Shown piece by piece: positions 1 to 5,814 of a stretch of DNA of 10,520 bases. Source of the DNA: an uncultured Opitutia bacterium (GTDB lineage: Bacteria > Verrucomicrobiota > Verrucomicrobiia > Opitutales > UBA953); the NCBI GenBank assembly GCA_903840235.1, contig CAIMFE010000205.1:1-10520 (forward strand), in the 5' to 3' direction. Made by a program: the position numbers and the translations under genes. Within the stretch, counting starts at the first letter, position 1; every line of letters begins with the position of its first letter. The notes beneath the pieces are model-generated. The model ran no database searches. It worked only from the letters and a program-made list of their open reading frames with translations, and was not told the DNA's origin.

Positions 1-58
1 ATCGACGGCCTGCGGAATCGCGACTTACGAGGCCCTTCGACAAATAAAGTTAAAATAA
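1..58 (+). CDS. Possible 3' end of an upstream gene (partial)
   Basis: The frame starting at base 2 is open from the window edge to a TAA at 56-58 and encodes about 18 residues ending in the peptide EALRQIKLK. A hairpin terminator begins at this stop, which fits the end of a plus-strand gene. The evidence is thin: the frame starting at base 3 also ends nearby (TAA at 45-47), the frame starting at base 1 stays open to 114, and the minus strand is not excluded. I do not recognise the fragment as any family. Confidence 0.35.
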   Translation, partial: STACGIATYEALRQIKLK

Positions 59-89
59 CTGAGGCAGATAGTTGCCTCTTAATTATTTT
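52..89 (+). terminator. Hairpin terminator upstream of the DUF3050 gene
   Basis: A perfect 6-bp inverted repeat, GAGGCA (61-66) and TGCCTC (73-78), has a 6-base loop and is followed by the T-rich run TTAATTATTTT. The stem can be extended outside a small internal bulge by AAAATAA (52-58) pairing with TTATTTT (83-89). The A-rich left flank means it could also work in the reverse direction. It probably ends the gene whose last codons lie at 1-58 and insulates the DUF3050 gene. Confidence 0.6.
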
Positions 90-106
90 CCGTAGTTTGC
101 TGAACT

Positions 107-877
107 ATGAATAGTCTTGCTGATATCCGTCAACGCATTGCCCCCGCTCGCGAACGTTTACTAAAGCATGCGCTATATGCACGCATGGGCACGTTGAGTG
201 ATATCCAGAACTTCATTCAATTTCACGCCTTCGCTGTTTGGGATTTCATGTCTTTATTAAAAAGACTGCAGCGTGATTTAACCTGCATTGACTTACCCTG
301 GGTTCCGGTCGGCGACGCTGAAGTACGCTTTTTAATTAACGAAATTGTCTGCGGAGAAGAGTCTGACGTGGATCCAAAGGGCACGCGCATTAGTCACTTC
401 GAACTTTATTTACGGGCCATGAATGAGGCAGGTTCATCCACCGTGCCACTCCTTGCGGCACTCGAGAGTGTCAAACGTAAGTCAACGACCGCCCAAGCCT
501 TGAAGTCTTCGGGCGTCCCCGCAGGCGCCGCCGAATTTTCCGCTCATACTTTTAATTTAGCCAGTGAAGGAAAACTACATGAAGTGGCCGCTGCATTTAC
601 TTTCGGTCGCGAGGATTTAATTCCTGATATGTTTCATGAATTAGTAGTGAAGCTCAGTCAGGAGCACGCGGGTAAATTAGATACGTTTAAGTATTATTTA
701 GAACGTCATATCGAAGTGGATGGTGGTCATCATGGTGCCATCTCACTACGCATGGTTGAGTTGGTTTGCGGTAACGATGAAGCCAAATGGAACGAAGCCG
801 GAGCTGCTGCATTGGCCGCCATTGAGTCCCGAATTAAATTATGGGACGCCATTGTGGCCTCTCAAAATAAAGCTTAA
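107..877 (+). CDS. DUF3050 family protein, predicted heme-oxygenase-like fold
   Basis: This 256-residue protein matches the DUF3050 family along its length. Recognisable blocks are FHAFAVWDFMSLLKRLQ near residues 39-55, INEIVCGEESD (77-87), SHFELYLRAM (96-105) and YYLERHIEVDGGHHG (196-210). The family has no firmly established function. The sequence shows H201, D205 and H208 in an HxxxDxxH pattern, plus conserved acidic residues (E84/E85, E169) and H97. These resemble the metal ligands of heme-oxygenase-like diiron oxidases, so an iron-dependent oxidase is a reasonable inference. It is all-helical and soluble, with no signal peptide or membrane segment visible. The ATG at 107 fits the family N-terminus but has no Shine-Dalgarno sequence. 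Its stop overlaps the hemW stop by 4 bases, tail to tail. Family assignment is confident; activity is not. Confidence 0.85.
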   Translation: MNSLADIRQRIAPARERLLKHALYARMGTLSDIQNFIQFHAFAVWDFMSLLKRLQRDLTCIDLPWVPVGDAEVRFLINEIVCGEESDVDPKGTRISHFELYLRAMNEAGSSTVPLLAALESVKRKSTTAQALKSSGVPAGAAEFSAHTFNLASEGKLHEVAAAFTFGREDLIPDMFHELVVKLSQEHAGKLDTFKYYLERHIEVDGGHHGAISLRMVELVCGNDEAKWNEAGAAALAAIESRIKLWDAIVASQNKA

Positions 878-2013
878 TCAAATTTCTCTAACACGGCCAC
901 GCCGATTGCATCGGCGCGTAGTCTGCCTTCACCGGTGAGTTTGAAAAATTCTCCGCGCAGCTCCATCAGTCCTTCTTCAACGAGATCGGCAAAGAGAATG
1001 GAAATGCTTTTAGGTAATTCAGTTTGAAAGCGTTGAGCTAAGGCAAAAGGCGAAATTCCTGAATTCAGTCGAAGTCCAAAAATGAGTGAATCAGCCAACA
1101 AATCCGCAGGTTTCAGGTGCTTGGTTTGTTCGCGCACGGGCTGTTTGTTTTCGATGCCTTTAAGCCAGCCTTCGAGGTTGGCTGGGTTGGTCCATCGCTG
1201 GTTATTCCACTGAGAGGAGGCCGACGGTCCGTAGCCGAGCCAATCACCCATGTGCCAAGTGATGAGATTGTGCTGACACTCGTGGCCGGGTTTCGCGAAA
1301 TTAGAAATTTCGTATTGAGCGTATCCTTCGCTTTCCAATTTCTCCCAAGTTTTTCGATAAAGAAATGATTCTAAGTCTTTGTCGATTTTTACTTTGCCCT
1401 GACTTAACTTAACAAACATCGCCGTGTCTTCTTCGAAAGTTAAACAGTAAGTGGAGATATGATCAGGCTTTAACTCAATCACTCTGGTTAAGTCTTCGAG
1501 CCATCGTTGGTCATCTTGTCCAGGAATTCCAAAAATAAGATCAAGATTTCGACTCTGAAATTTTGCATCCTCGATTAACTTCCAAGCCTCCATGATTTGT
1601 TTAGGTGAATGTCTTCTTCCTAATGTATCGAGCGTGGTATCGTCGAAACTTTGAATACCCAAGGACACGCGCGTAACGCCCGCTTCTTTGAGTGCCGCTA
1701 ATTTATCTGCACGGACCGATGAAGGAGCTAATTCCACCGACCATTCCTTTGGTTTGCCGCCCGCGCGGACCATAGTTTTTCCGAGAACAAATAAATCTTC
1801 GGCGGGAAGTAAGCCTGGGGTGCCTCCGCCCCAAAAGGCCGTATTTACTGGGCCACTGGGCATCAATTCACACTCTTGCGCCATCGCATCCAAATAGCGG
1901 TCGATATCCCCCCGCTTAGGTTGCTCTTGATAGAACGCACAAAAATCACAGGTCGACGCACAGAAGGGTACGTGAAAATAAATTCCCCGGCCAACTGTGT
2001 TCTGCTCGGTCAT
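874..2013 (-). CDS. hemW: HemW-like radical SAM heme chaperone
   Basis: A 379-residue radical-SAM protein of the HemN/HemW family. The [4Fe-4S]/SAM site is CASTCDFC with C18, C22 and C25 (CxxxCxxC). GGGTPGLL (62-69) is the glycine motif that helps bind SAM, followed by LGIQSFDD (118-125), the IFGIPGQ strand (160-166) and YEISNFAKPG (234-243). The C-terminal HemN_C-type winged-helix region covers roughly residues 300-379. The length and the YEISNFA block favour HemW (heme chaperone, cytoplasm or inner membrane face) over true coproporphyrinogen dehydrogenase HemN, which is longer. The HemW heme motif HNxxYW appears here as HNLITW (248-253), lacking the tyrosine. The ATG overlaps the stop of sufT (ATGA, 2013-2010), so translation is probably coupled; AGGA five bases upstream may help. 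Often annotated as coproporphyrinogen III oxidase-like. Confidence 0.88.
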   Translation of the reverse strand: MTEQNTVGRGIYFHVPFCASTCDFCAFYQEQPKRGDIDRYLDAMAQECELMPSGPVNTAFWGGGTPGLLPAEDLFVLGKTMVRAGGKPKEWSVELAPSSVRADKLAALKEAGVTRVSLGIQSFDDTTLDTLGRRHSPKQIMEAWKLIEDAKFQSRNLDLIFGIPGQDDQRWLEDLTRVIELKPDHISTYCLTFEEDTAMFVKLSQGKVKIDKDLESFLYRKTWEKLESEGYAQYEISNFAKPGHECQHNLITWHMGDWLGYGPSASSQWNNQRWTNPANLEGWLKGIENKQPVREQTKHLKPADLLADSLIFGLRLNSGISPFALAQRFQTELPKSISILFADLVEEGLMELRGEFFKLTGEGRLRADAIGVAVLEKFD

Positions 2014-2555
2014 TCTAATCCTAATTCTTTACGACCCGCTTCGGAAATCATTCGCGGATTCCAAATGGGGTCCCACACAATCGACACTTCGGCGGATTCT
2101 ACACCTGGCAGTAATTCAATTTTTGCTTTGGCGTCAGCGGCGATGACCGGACCCATGCCACAACCTTGTGCGGTTAAAGTCATTTTCACATTCACGATTT
2201 TTCCTCCCTGCTTTCCCTCAGCTATCTCAAGGTCATAAATTAAACCAAGATCCACAATGTTGATGGGAATTTCTGGATCAAAACATCCGCGCAATGCTGT
2301 CCAAATCATTTCATCATTCAATGGACCGTCGGCTGATTTTTGAGAATCTGGTTTTAATAAGTTTTTTCCTTCAGGGCCTAACGCTGAAATATCATTTTCA
2401 TTAATTCGAAAGAGTCCGAGATTGGTACGAACGGTAATCGAATTGCCCAGAGCTTGGGTGACCGTCACGGCGGTGCCTTTCTCGAGAATCACCGTGTCGC
2501 CCGCTGGAATCAGGGTCGCGGTGCAGTCTTTAACGAGGGTAAAACTTGTGGACAT
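2010..2555 (-). CDS. sufT: SufT-like Fe-S assembly protein (MIP18/DUF59 family)
   Basis: From the ATG at 2555 this is a 181-residue protein that matches the long SufT type: an N-terminal segment of about 70 residues (CTATLIPAGD, LFRINENDISALG) followed by a DUF59/MIP18 domain. Hallmarks in the domain are CFDPEIPINIVDLGLIYDL (91-109), the GCGMGP loop (131-136) with C132, and WDPIWNPRMIS (161-171). SufT proteins act in maturation of Fe-S proteins alongside the SUF system. A longer reading from 2603 adds 16 residues (MCGHACLL...) that do not look like the family and would run through a hairpin, so I prefer 2555. No Shine-Dalgarno sequence is visible. It is the first gene of a two-gene unit with hemW, whose product needs a [4Fe-4S] cluster. 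No other suf gene is in the window. Confidence 0.85.
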   Translation of the reverse strand: MSTSFTLVKDCTATLIPAGDTVILEKGTAVTVTQALGNSITVRTNLGLFRINENDISALGPEGKNLLKPDSQKSADGPLNDEMIWTALRGCFDPEIPINIVDLGLIYDLEIAEGKQGGKIVNVKMTLTAQGCGMGPVIAADAKAKIELLPGVESAEVSIVWDPIWNPRMISEAGRKELGLE

Positions 2556-2556
2556 A

Positions 2557-2579
2557 GCCACAAACTTAAGGTTCGTGGC
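2557..2579 (-). promoter_or_regulatory. 9-bp hairpin abutting the sufT start codon
   Basis: On the minus strand the arms GCCACGAAC and GTTTGTGGC flank a CTTAA loop, and the 3' arm ends one base before the sufT ATG. All nine positions pair in RNA (one G-U); on DNA the plus strand has one mismatch. It could hide the start codon from ribosomes, or the dyad could be an operator for a repressor. The structure is seen directly; its function is inferred. Confidence 0.4.
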
Positions 2580-2584
2580 AAGGA

Positions 2585-2622
2585 GGCAAGCGTGTCCGCA
2601 CAAGAATGCTTCTTCGCTTGCC
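2585..2622. repeat. Inverted repeats in the sufT/argS divergent region
   Basis: GGCAAGCG (2585-2592) and CGCTTGCC (2615-2622) form a perfect 8-bp inverted repeat with a 22-base spacer. Nested inside is AAGAA-TGC-TTCTT (2602-2614). With the neighbouring hairpin at 2557-2579 these fill most of the gap of about 97 bases between two divergent starts, as expected for shared operators or structured leaders. No regulator can be named. Confidence 0.35.
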
Positions 2623-2640
2623 GAACTCGGGTGGTAGACT
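2613..2640 (+). promoter_or_regulatory. Weak candidate argS promoter
   Basis: An extended -10-like element, TG-G-TAGACT (2632-2640, hexamer 2635-2640), lies 12 bases before the argS ATG. The -35 match is poor (TTCGCT at 2613-2618). If used, transcription would start near 2647 and the leader would be only about six bases, consistent with the lack of a Shine-Dalgarno sequence. Confidence 0.25.
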
Positions 2641-2652
2641 AGCCCTATTTAC

Positions 2653-4437
2653 ATGCCAGTTTGGTTTAATCCAGCACGTGAACTTGATGCTTTGCTCCGT
2701 AAGGTAGCTCCGCAGGTCGCAGGCCTTGATTCTCATTTCGACCCCGAATTGCGTCCCTCCGATCCCCGTCACGCCGACTTCCAAGCCAATGGAGTTTTGG
2801 CCGCCGCGAAAAGAGCGAAGCAAAATCCTCGTGCCCTCGCTACTTCATTACTTGAAGCGGTACGTGCATCTGGGGAATTAGACGAAAGTTTCATTGTGGC
2901 CGAAGTCGCTGGCCCTGGTTTTATTAATTTTAAGCTCACTCCCGTCGCGCTGGGTACTTGGTTAAAAGAATACCGCGACGAATCCAAGTGGCGTGCCGGT
3001 GCAGCGAAAATTATGGGCGGTAAAAAAGTAGTGATTGATTATCCGTCGCCCAATACGGCCAAACAAATGCACGTCGGGCACTTGCGTCCGATCGTCATCG
3101 GCGAAGCGGTGGCACGTTTAATCGAATTCTGTGGAGCTGAATTAATCCGCGATAATCACATCGGAGACTGGGGTACGAATTTTGGAATTCTTATTTTAGC
3201 AATTCGTCGTTCTGGATTTAAACTCGATGCCAAAAGTCCAACCGCGCTCGAAGACCTTGAGCGATTATATAAAGAGGGTAGTGTGCAAACGAAAGCGGAT
3301 CCTGCAGCCCTCGATGCGGCTCGTGCAGAACTTGCTAAGTTACAAACGGGCGACCCAGAAAACCTTAAATTATGGGAGGAAATCGTGCAGGTTTCCAATG
3401 CGGCCTGTCAGCGTATCTATGATCAGTTCGGACTGAAGAGTGACGTCATTCTGGGTGAATCCTTTTACCGCGACAAGGTGGATCAGGTTTATACCGAACT
3501 GAAAAAATTGGGATTAGCGGAAGAGAGTGAAGGCGCCTTGGTGGTTTGGGATGACGAAGAACCGCGCTTCTCCCGTCACGCCGAAACGAAGATGCCATTC
3601 ATCGTGAGAAAAAAAGATGGCTCTTCCAATTACGCTTCCACCGATTTAGCTACGCTCCTTTATCGAGCTGAACATTTTAAGGCTGAAGAAATTGTCTACG
3701 TGACCGATGGACGTCAGCAAGATCACTTCCACCAACTTTTCAGAACGGGAACTCGCTGGTTTAATTTAAGCCAAAGAAAACTTCCACGTTTAAGACACGT
3801 TTGGTTTGGTACAATTTTAGGTGAAGACGGCAAAGCGATTAAAACAAAATCAGGCGACCCCGTTCGATTGCAGTCACTGATTGATGAGGCCACGGAACGT
3901 GCGTACGCCGCCGTCACAGAAAAAAGTCCGGAGCTTCCGGAGTCCGAACGTCGGATGATTGCGCAAAAGGTCGGAGTCGCTGCCTTGCGCTATGTTGATT
4001 TGGCTTCGAATCGCACCATGGACTATTCGTTCTCGTGGTCCAAATTATTAGCTTTTGAAGGAAATACAGCCCCTTATTTGATGTATGCTGCGGTTCGCGT
4101 GCGCTCCATATTTAGAAAAACGGGTATCGCGCTTGGACAAGGTGAAGAGGGTGCCTCCGATTTAGAAACGCCCGAGGAAATCGCCTTAGCCCGAAAACTT
4201 TTAGGTTTCACCGCAGCTTTAGATTCTGCCCTCGAGGACTTACGTCCGCACCACTTGTGCACCTACTTGCATGAATTAGCCGCCGCTTACGGAACTTTCT
4301 ATGCTGCGAATTCAGTGAGTGATCCATCGTTACCGGCAACGACCAAGGCTCGACGTTTAATGCTCTGTGCCCGTACATGTTCGATCTTGGAAACAGGTTT
4401 ACGCTTATTAGCGATTGAGCCTGTGGAGCGCATGTAA
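2653..4437 (+). CDS. argS: Arginine-tRNA ligase
   Basis: A 594-residue class I aminoacyl-tRNA synthetase that charges tRNA(Arg) with arginine in the cytoplasm. The N-terminal Arg_tRNA_synt_N domain spans roughly residues 5-100. The Rossmann catalytic domain has the HIGH motif as HVGH (140-143) within SPNTAKQMHVGHLRP, and NHIGDWGTNFG (168-178). The KMSKS region appears as IKTKSGDPVRL (396-406), the relaxed form usual in ArgS. YVTDGRQQDHFHQLF (349-363) is another family block. The C-terminal DALR anticodon-binding domain runs from about 470 and ends in the typical LLAIEPVERM. Length is normal and nothing is missing. The ATG at 2653 has no Shine-Dalgarno sequence. The DUF983 gene starts two bases after the stop, so the two are probably cotranscribed. 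Confidence 0.97.
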   Translation: MPVWFNPARELDALLRKVAPQVAGLDSHFDPELRPSDPRHADFQANGVLAAAKRAKQNPRALATSLLEAVRASGELDESFIVAEVAGPGFINFKLTPVALGTWLKEYRDESKWRAGAAKIMGGKKVVIDYPSPNTAKQMHVGHLRPIVIGEAVARLIEFCGAELIRDNHIGDWGTNFGILILAIRRSGFKLDAKSPTALEDLERLYKEGSVQTKADPAALDAARAELAKLQTGDPENLKLWEEIVQVSNAACQRIYDQFGLKSDVILGESFYRDKVDQVYTELKKLGLAEESEGALVVWDDEEPRFSRHAETKMPFIVRKKDGSSNYASTDLATLLYRAEHFKAEEIVYVTDGRQQDHFHQLFRTGTRWFNLSQRKLPRLRHVWFGTILGEDGKAIKTKSGDPVRLQSLIDEATERAYAAVTEKSPELPESERRMIAQKVGVAALRYVDLASNRTMDYSFSWSKLLAFEGNTAPYLMYAAVRVRSIFRKTGIALGQGEEGASDLETPEEIALARKLLGFTAALDSALEDLRPHHLCTYLHELAAAYGTFYAANSVSDPSLPATTKARRLMLCARTCSILETGLRLLAIEPVERM

Positions 4438-4439
4438 TC

Positions 4440-4841
4440 ATGGAAGAGCCTGAATTAAAAATTAATCGAGGTGAAATTATTTCACGCGGGTTAGTGTGTC
4501 GTTGTCCTAACTGTGGTGAATACGGCCTGCTCCAATCGTGGTTCCATTTGAGAAAAGCCTGTAGTAACTGTCAGATGGATTTAACGCGATCGGCTGGATT
4601 TTATTCGGGTACTACTTCCATTGGTTATGTTGCCTCGATTATTTTCATTATTCTGCCCGTTGTATTTTTAGTGATTAATCAAACCCTCTCGGTGCGTGCA
4701 GGTATTCTGATCTCAATTTTCGGCAGTATGAGTTTTATTATTCTTATTTATCCGCTGATGCTTTGTTGGATGGTGATGGTCTATCACGTCGCCCTACCAG
4801 GGGAATTGCCCGCAAATACCGAGAGTAATGCTAACAAATAG
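4440..4841 (+). CDS. DUF983 family zinc-ribbon membrane protein
   Basis: A 133-residue protein of the DUF983 type: an N-terminal zinc ribbon with CPNC (22-25) and CSNC (41-44), preceded by an extra C20, then AGFYSG (52-57) and two hydrophobic stretches at about 61-80 and 87-113 that should be membrane helices. The tail is short and polar. The family has no established function; some members occur near cytochrome oxidase genes in other bacteria, but there is no such context here. The gene starts two bases after the argS stop, with GGAG at 4425-4428 as a weak ribosome site, so translational coupling to argS is likely. Family assignment is good; the role is unknown. Confidence 0.85.
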   Translation: MEEPELKINRGEIISRGLVCRCPNCGEYGLLQSWFHLRKACSNCQMDLTRSAGFYSGTTSIGYVASIIFIILPVVFLVINQTLSVRAGILISIFGSMSFIILIYPLMLCWMVMVYHVALPGELPANTESNANK

Positions 4842-4848
4842 GCAGATA

Positions 4849-4878
4849 TTGACATCTATCTACATATCTTGATACGAT
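4849..4878 (+). promoter_or_regulatory. Candidate metF promoter with near-leaderless geometry
   Basis: The 35-base gap between the DUF983 gene and metF holds an exact TTGACA (4849-4854). An 18-base spacer leads to TACGAT (4873-4878), a 4 of 6 match to TATAAT. Transcription would then begin near 4885, right at the second in-frame ATG (4886). TACATAT also occurs twice, at 4861-4867 and 4881-4887, 20 bases apart, which could be a two-turn operator. The -35 is clear; the -10 and operator are weak. Confidence 0.35.
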
Positions 4879-5767
4879 GATACATATGTCTAAGGCAGAA
4901 TTTATTAACCGTTTACGGGCCAAGAATCGGCCGACCGTTTCGGTGGAGTTTTTTCCACCCAAAACGTCGACGGATGGTGCCGCTATGTTGGAAACGGCAA
5001 AAATTCTAAAACCTCTGGGCGTAGACTTTGCTTCGATTACTTACGGCGCAGGTGGTTCGGATCGCTCTACGGTTTTAGAATACGGCAGCCAATTAGTTAA
5101 AGTAGGCTACCCACTGATTGCCCACTTAACTTGCGTGGGCCATAGTCGAGAGGAGCTCAAAGAAATTATCAGCAAATATGATGCCGCCGGCTTTGCGGGA
5201 ATTCTGGCTTTGCGTGGCGATCCACCCAAGGGCCAAAACGAATTCACCGCTCATCCTGAAGGTTTTGCCTATGCCTCGGGTCTGGTTGAATTGATTAAAG
5301 AAAGTTTTCCAAACCGCTTTGCTGTGGGAGTTGCTGGTTTTCCAGAAAGACATCCTTCGTCGCCCGATGATTTATCGGACATTCGTTATTTAGCCGGAAA
5401 AGTTTCCGCGGGCGCAGATTTTATCACCACCCAACTTTTCTTAGACAACGAAGACTATTTTAATTTCGTGAATCGAGCTCGCGCGGCGGGAGTTACTGTA
5501 CCGATTTTACCAGGGATTATGCCGGTATTATCCTTGAAGCAGGCCCGTCGATTCTGTGGATTTTGTAAGGCCAAAATACCTGATTTATTGGTAAAAGAAT
5601 TAGAAGCCTGTGGGGAGGACGAAGAAGCGCAACGCAAGGTCGGTGTATCTTGGGCCGTGCGACAAATCAAGGGTCTGCTCAGTCGCGGTGCACCTGGCTA
5701 TCACGTTTATATTCTTAATCGTGCACAGTCGGCGGTGGAATTATTTAAGCAGTTAGAAGCTAAATAA
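4877..5767 (+). CDS. metF: Methylenetetrahydrofolate reductase
   Basis: A 296-residue MetF-type flavoprotein that reduces 5,10-methylene-THF to 5-methyl-THF, the methyl donor for methionine synthesis. SVEFFPPKT (22-30) carries E24, equivalent to the catalytic glutamate of E. coli MetF. Other family blocks are ITYGAGGSDRS (54-64), LTCVGHS (84-90), LRGDPP (112-117) with D115 near the flavin, TTQLFLD (194-200), PILPGIMP (209-216) and the C-terminal GYHVYILNR (274-282). Length is that of the bacterial enzyme without the eukaryotic regulatory domain. Two starts are possible: ATG 4877 and ATG 4886 (MSKAEF), the latter fitting the candidate promoter better. Neither has a Shine-Dalgarno sequence. It shares one-carbon metabolism with gcvP further along, though the two are not cotranscribed. 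Confidence 0.96.
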   Translation: MIHMSKAEFINRLRAKNRPTVSVEFFPPKTSTDGAAMLETAKILKPLGVDFASITYGAGGSDRSTVLEYGSQLVKVGYPLIAHLTCVGHSREELKEIISKYDAAGFAGILALRGDPPKGQNEFTAHPEGFAYASGLVELIKESFPNRFAVGVAGFPERHPSSPDDLSDIRYLAGKVSAGADFITTQLFLDNEDYFNFVNRARAAGVTVPILPGIMPVLSLKQARRFCGFCKAKIPDLLVKELEACGEDEEAQRKVGVSWAVRQIKGLLSRGAPGYHVYILNRAQSAVELFKQLEAK

Positions 5768-5780
5768 CTGTTTGTAGATT

Positions 5781-5814
5781 TTCTGGTGCGTGCCAGATTC
5801 ATGGCGTGCCAGAA
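5781..5814 (+). promoter_or_regulatory. Repeat and hairpin cluster over the transporter start codon
   Basis: A 10-bp direct repeat GCGTGCCAGA occurs at 5788-5797 and 5804-5813. The upstream TTCTGG (5781-5786) can pair with the first copy (TCTGG/CCAGA, 6-base loop) or with the second (TTCTGG/CCAGAA, 5809-5814). The second pairing would enclose the GTG start at 5806. The two pairings exclude each other, as in simple translational switches. Stems are only 5-6 bp, so chance is possible. Confidence 0.3.

Noticed and set aside
854..900. GTGGCC...GGCCAC inverted repeat spanning the DUF3050/hemW ends as a shared terminator
   Set aside because: Perfect 6-bp arms, but a 35-base loop and no T-tail make a functional terminator unlikely.
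2556..2603. Longer sufT start at 2603 adding 16 residues
   Set aside because: The extra residues do not resemble the SufT N-terminus and the stretch is occupied by a start-proximal hairpin; the ATG at 2555 fits the family better.
2422..2642. Plus-strand small frames opposite sufT
   Set aside because: Translations are arginine/valine-rich shadows of the sufT gene, without a recognisable family or ribosome site.
5801..5805. ATG at 5801 as start of the transporter
   Set aside because: It is in a different frame from the transporter; GTG at 5806 is the in-frame start.
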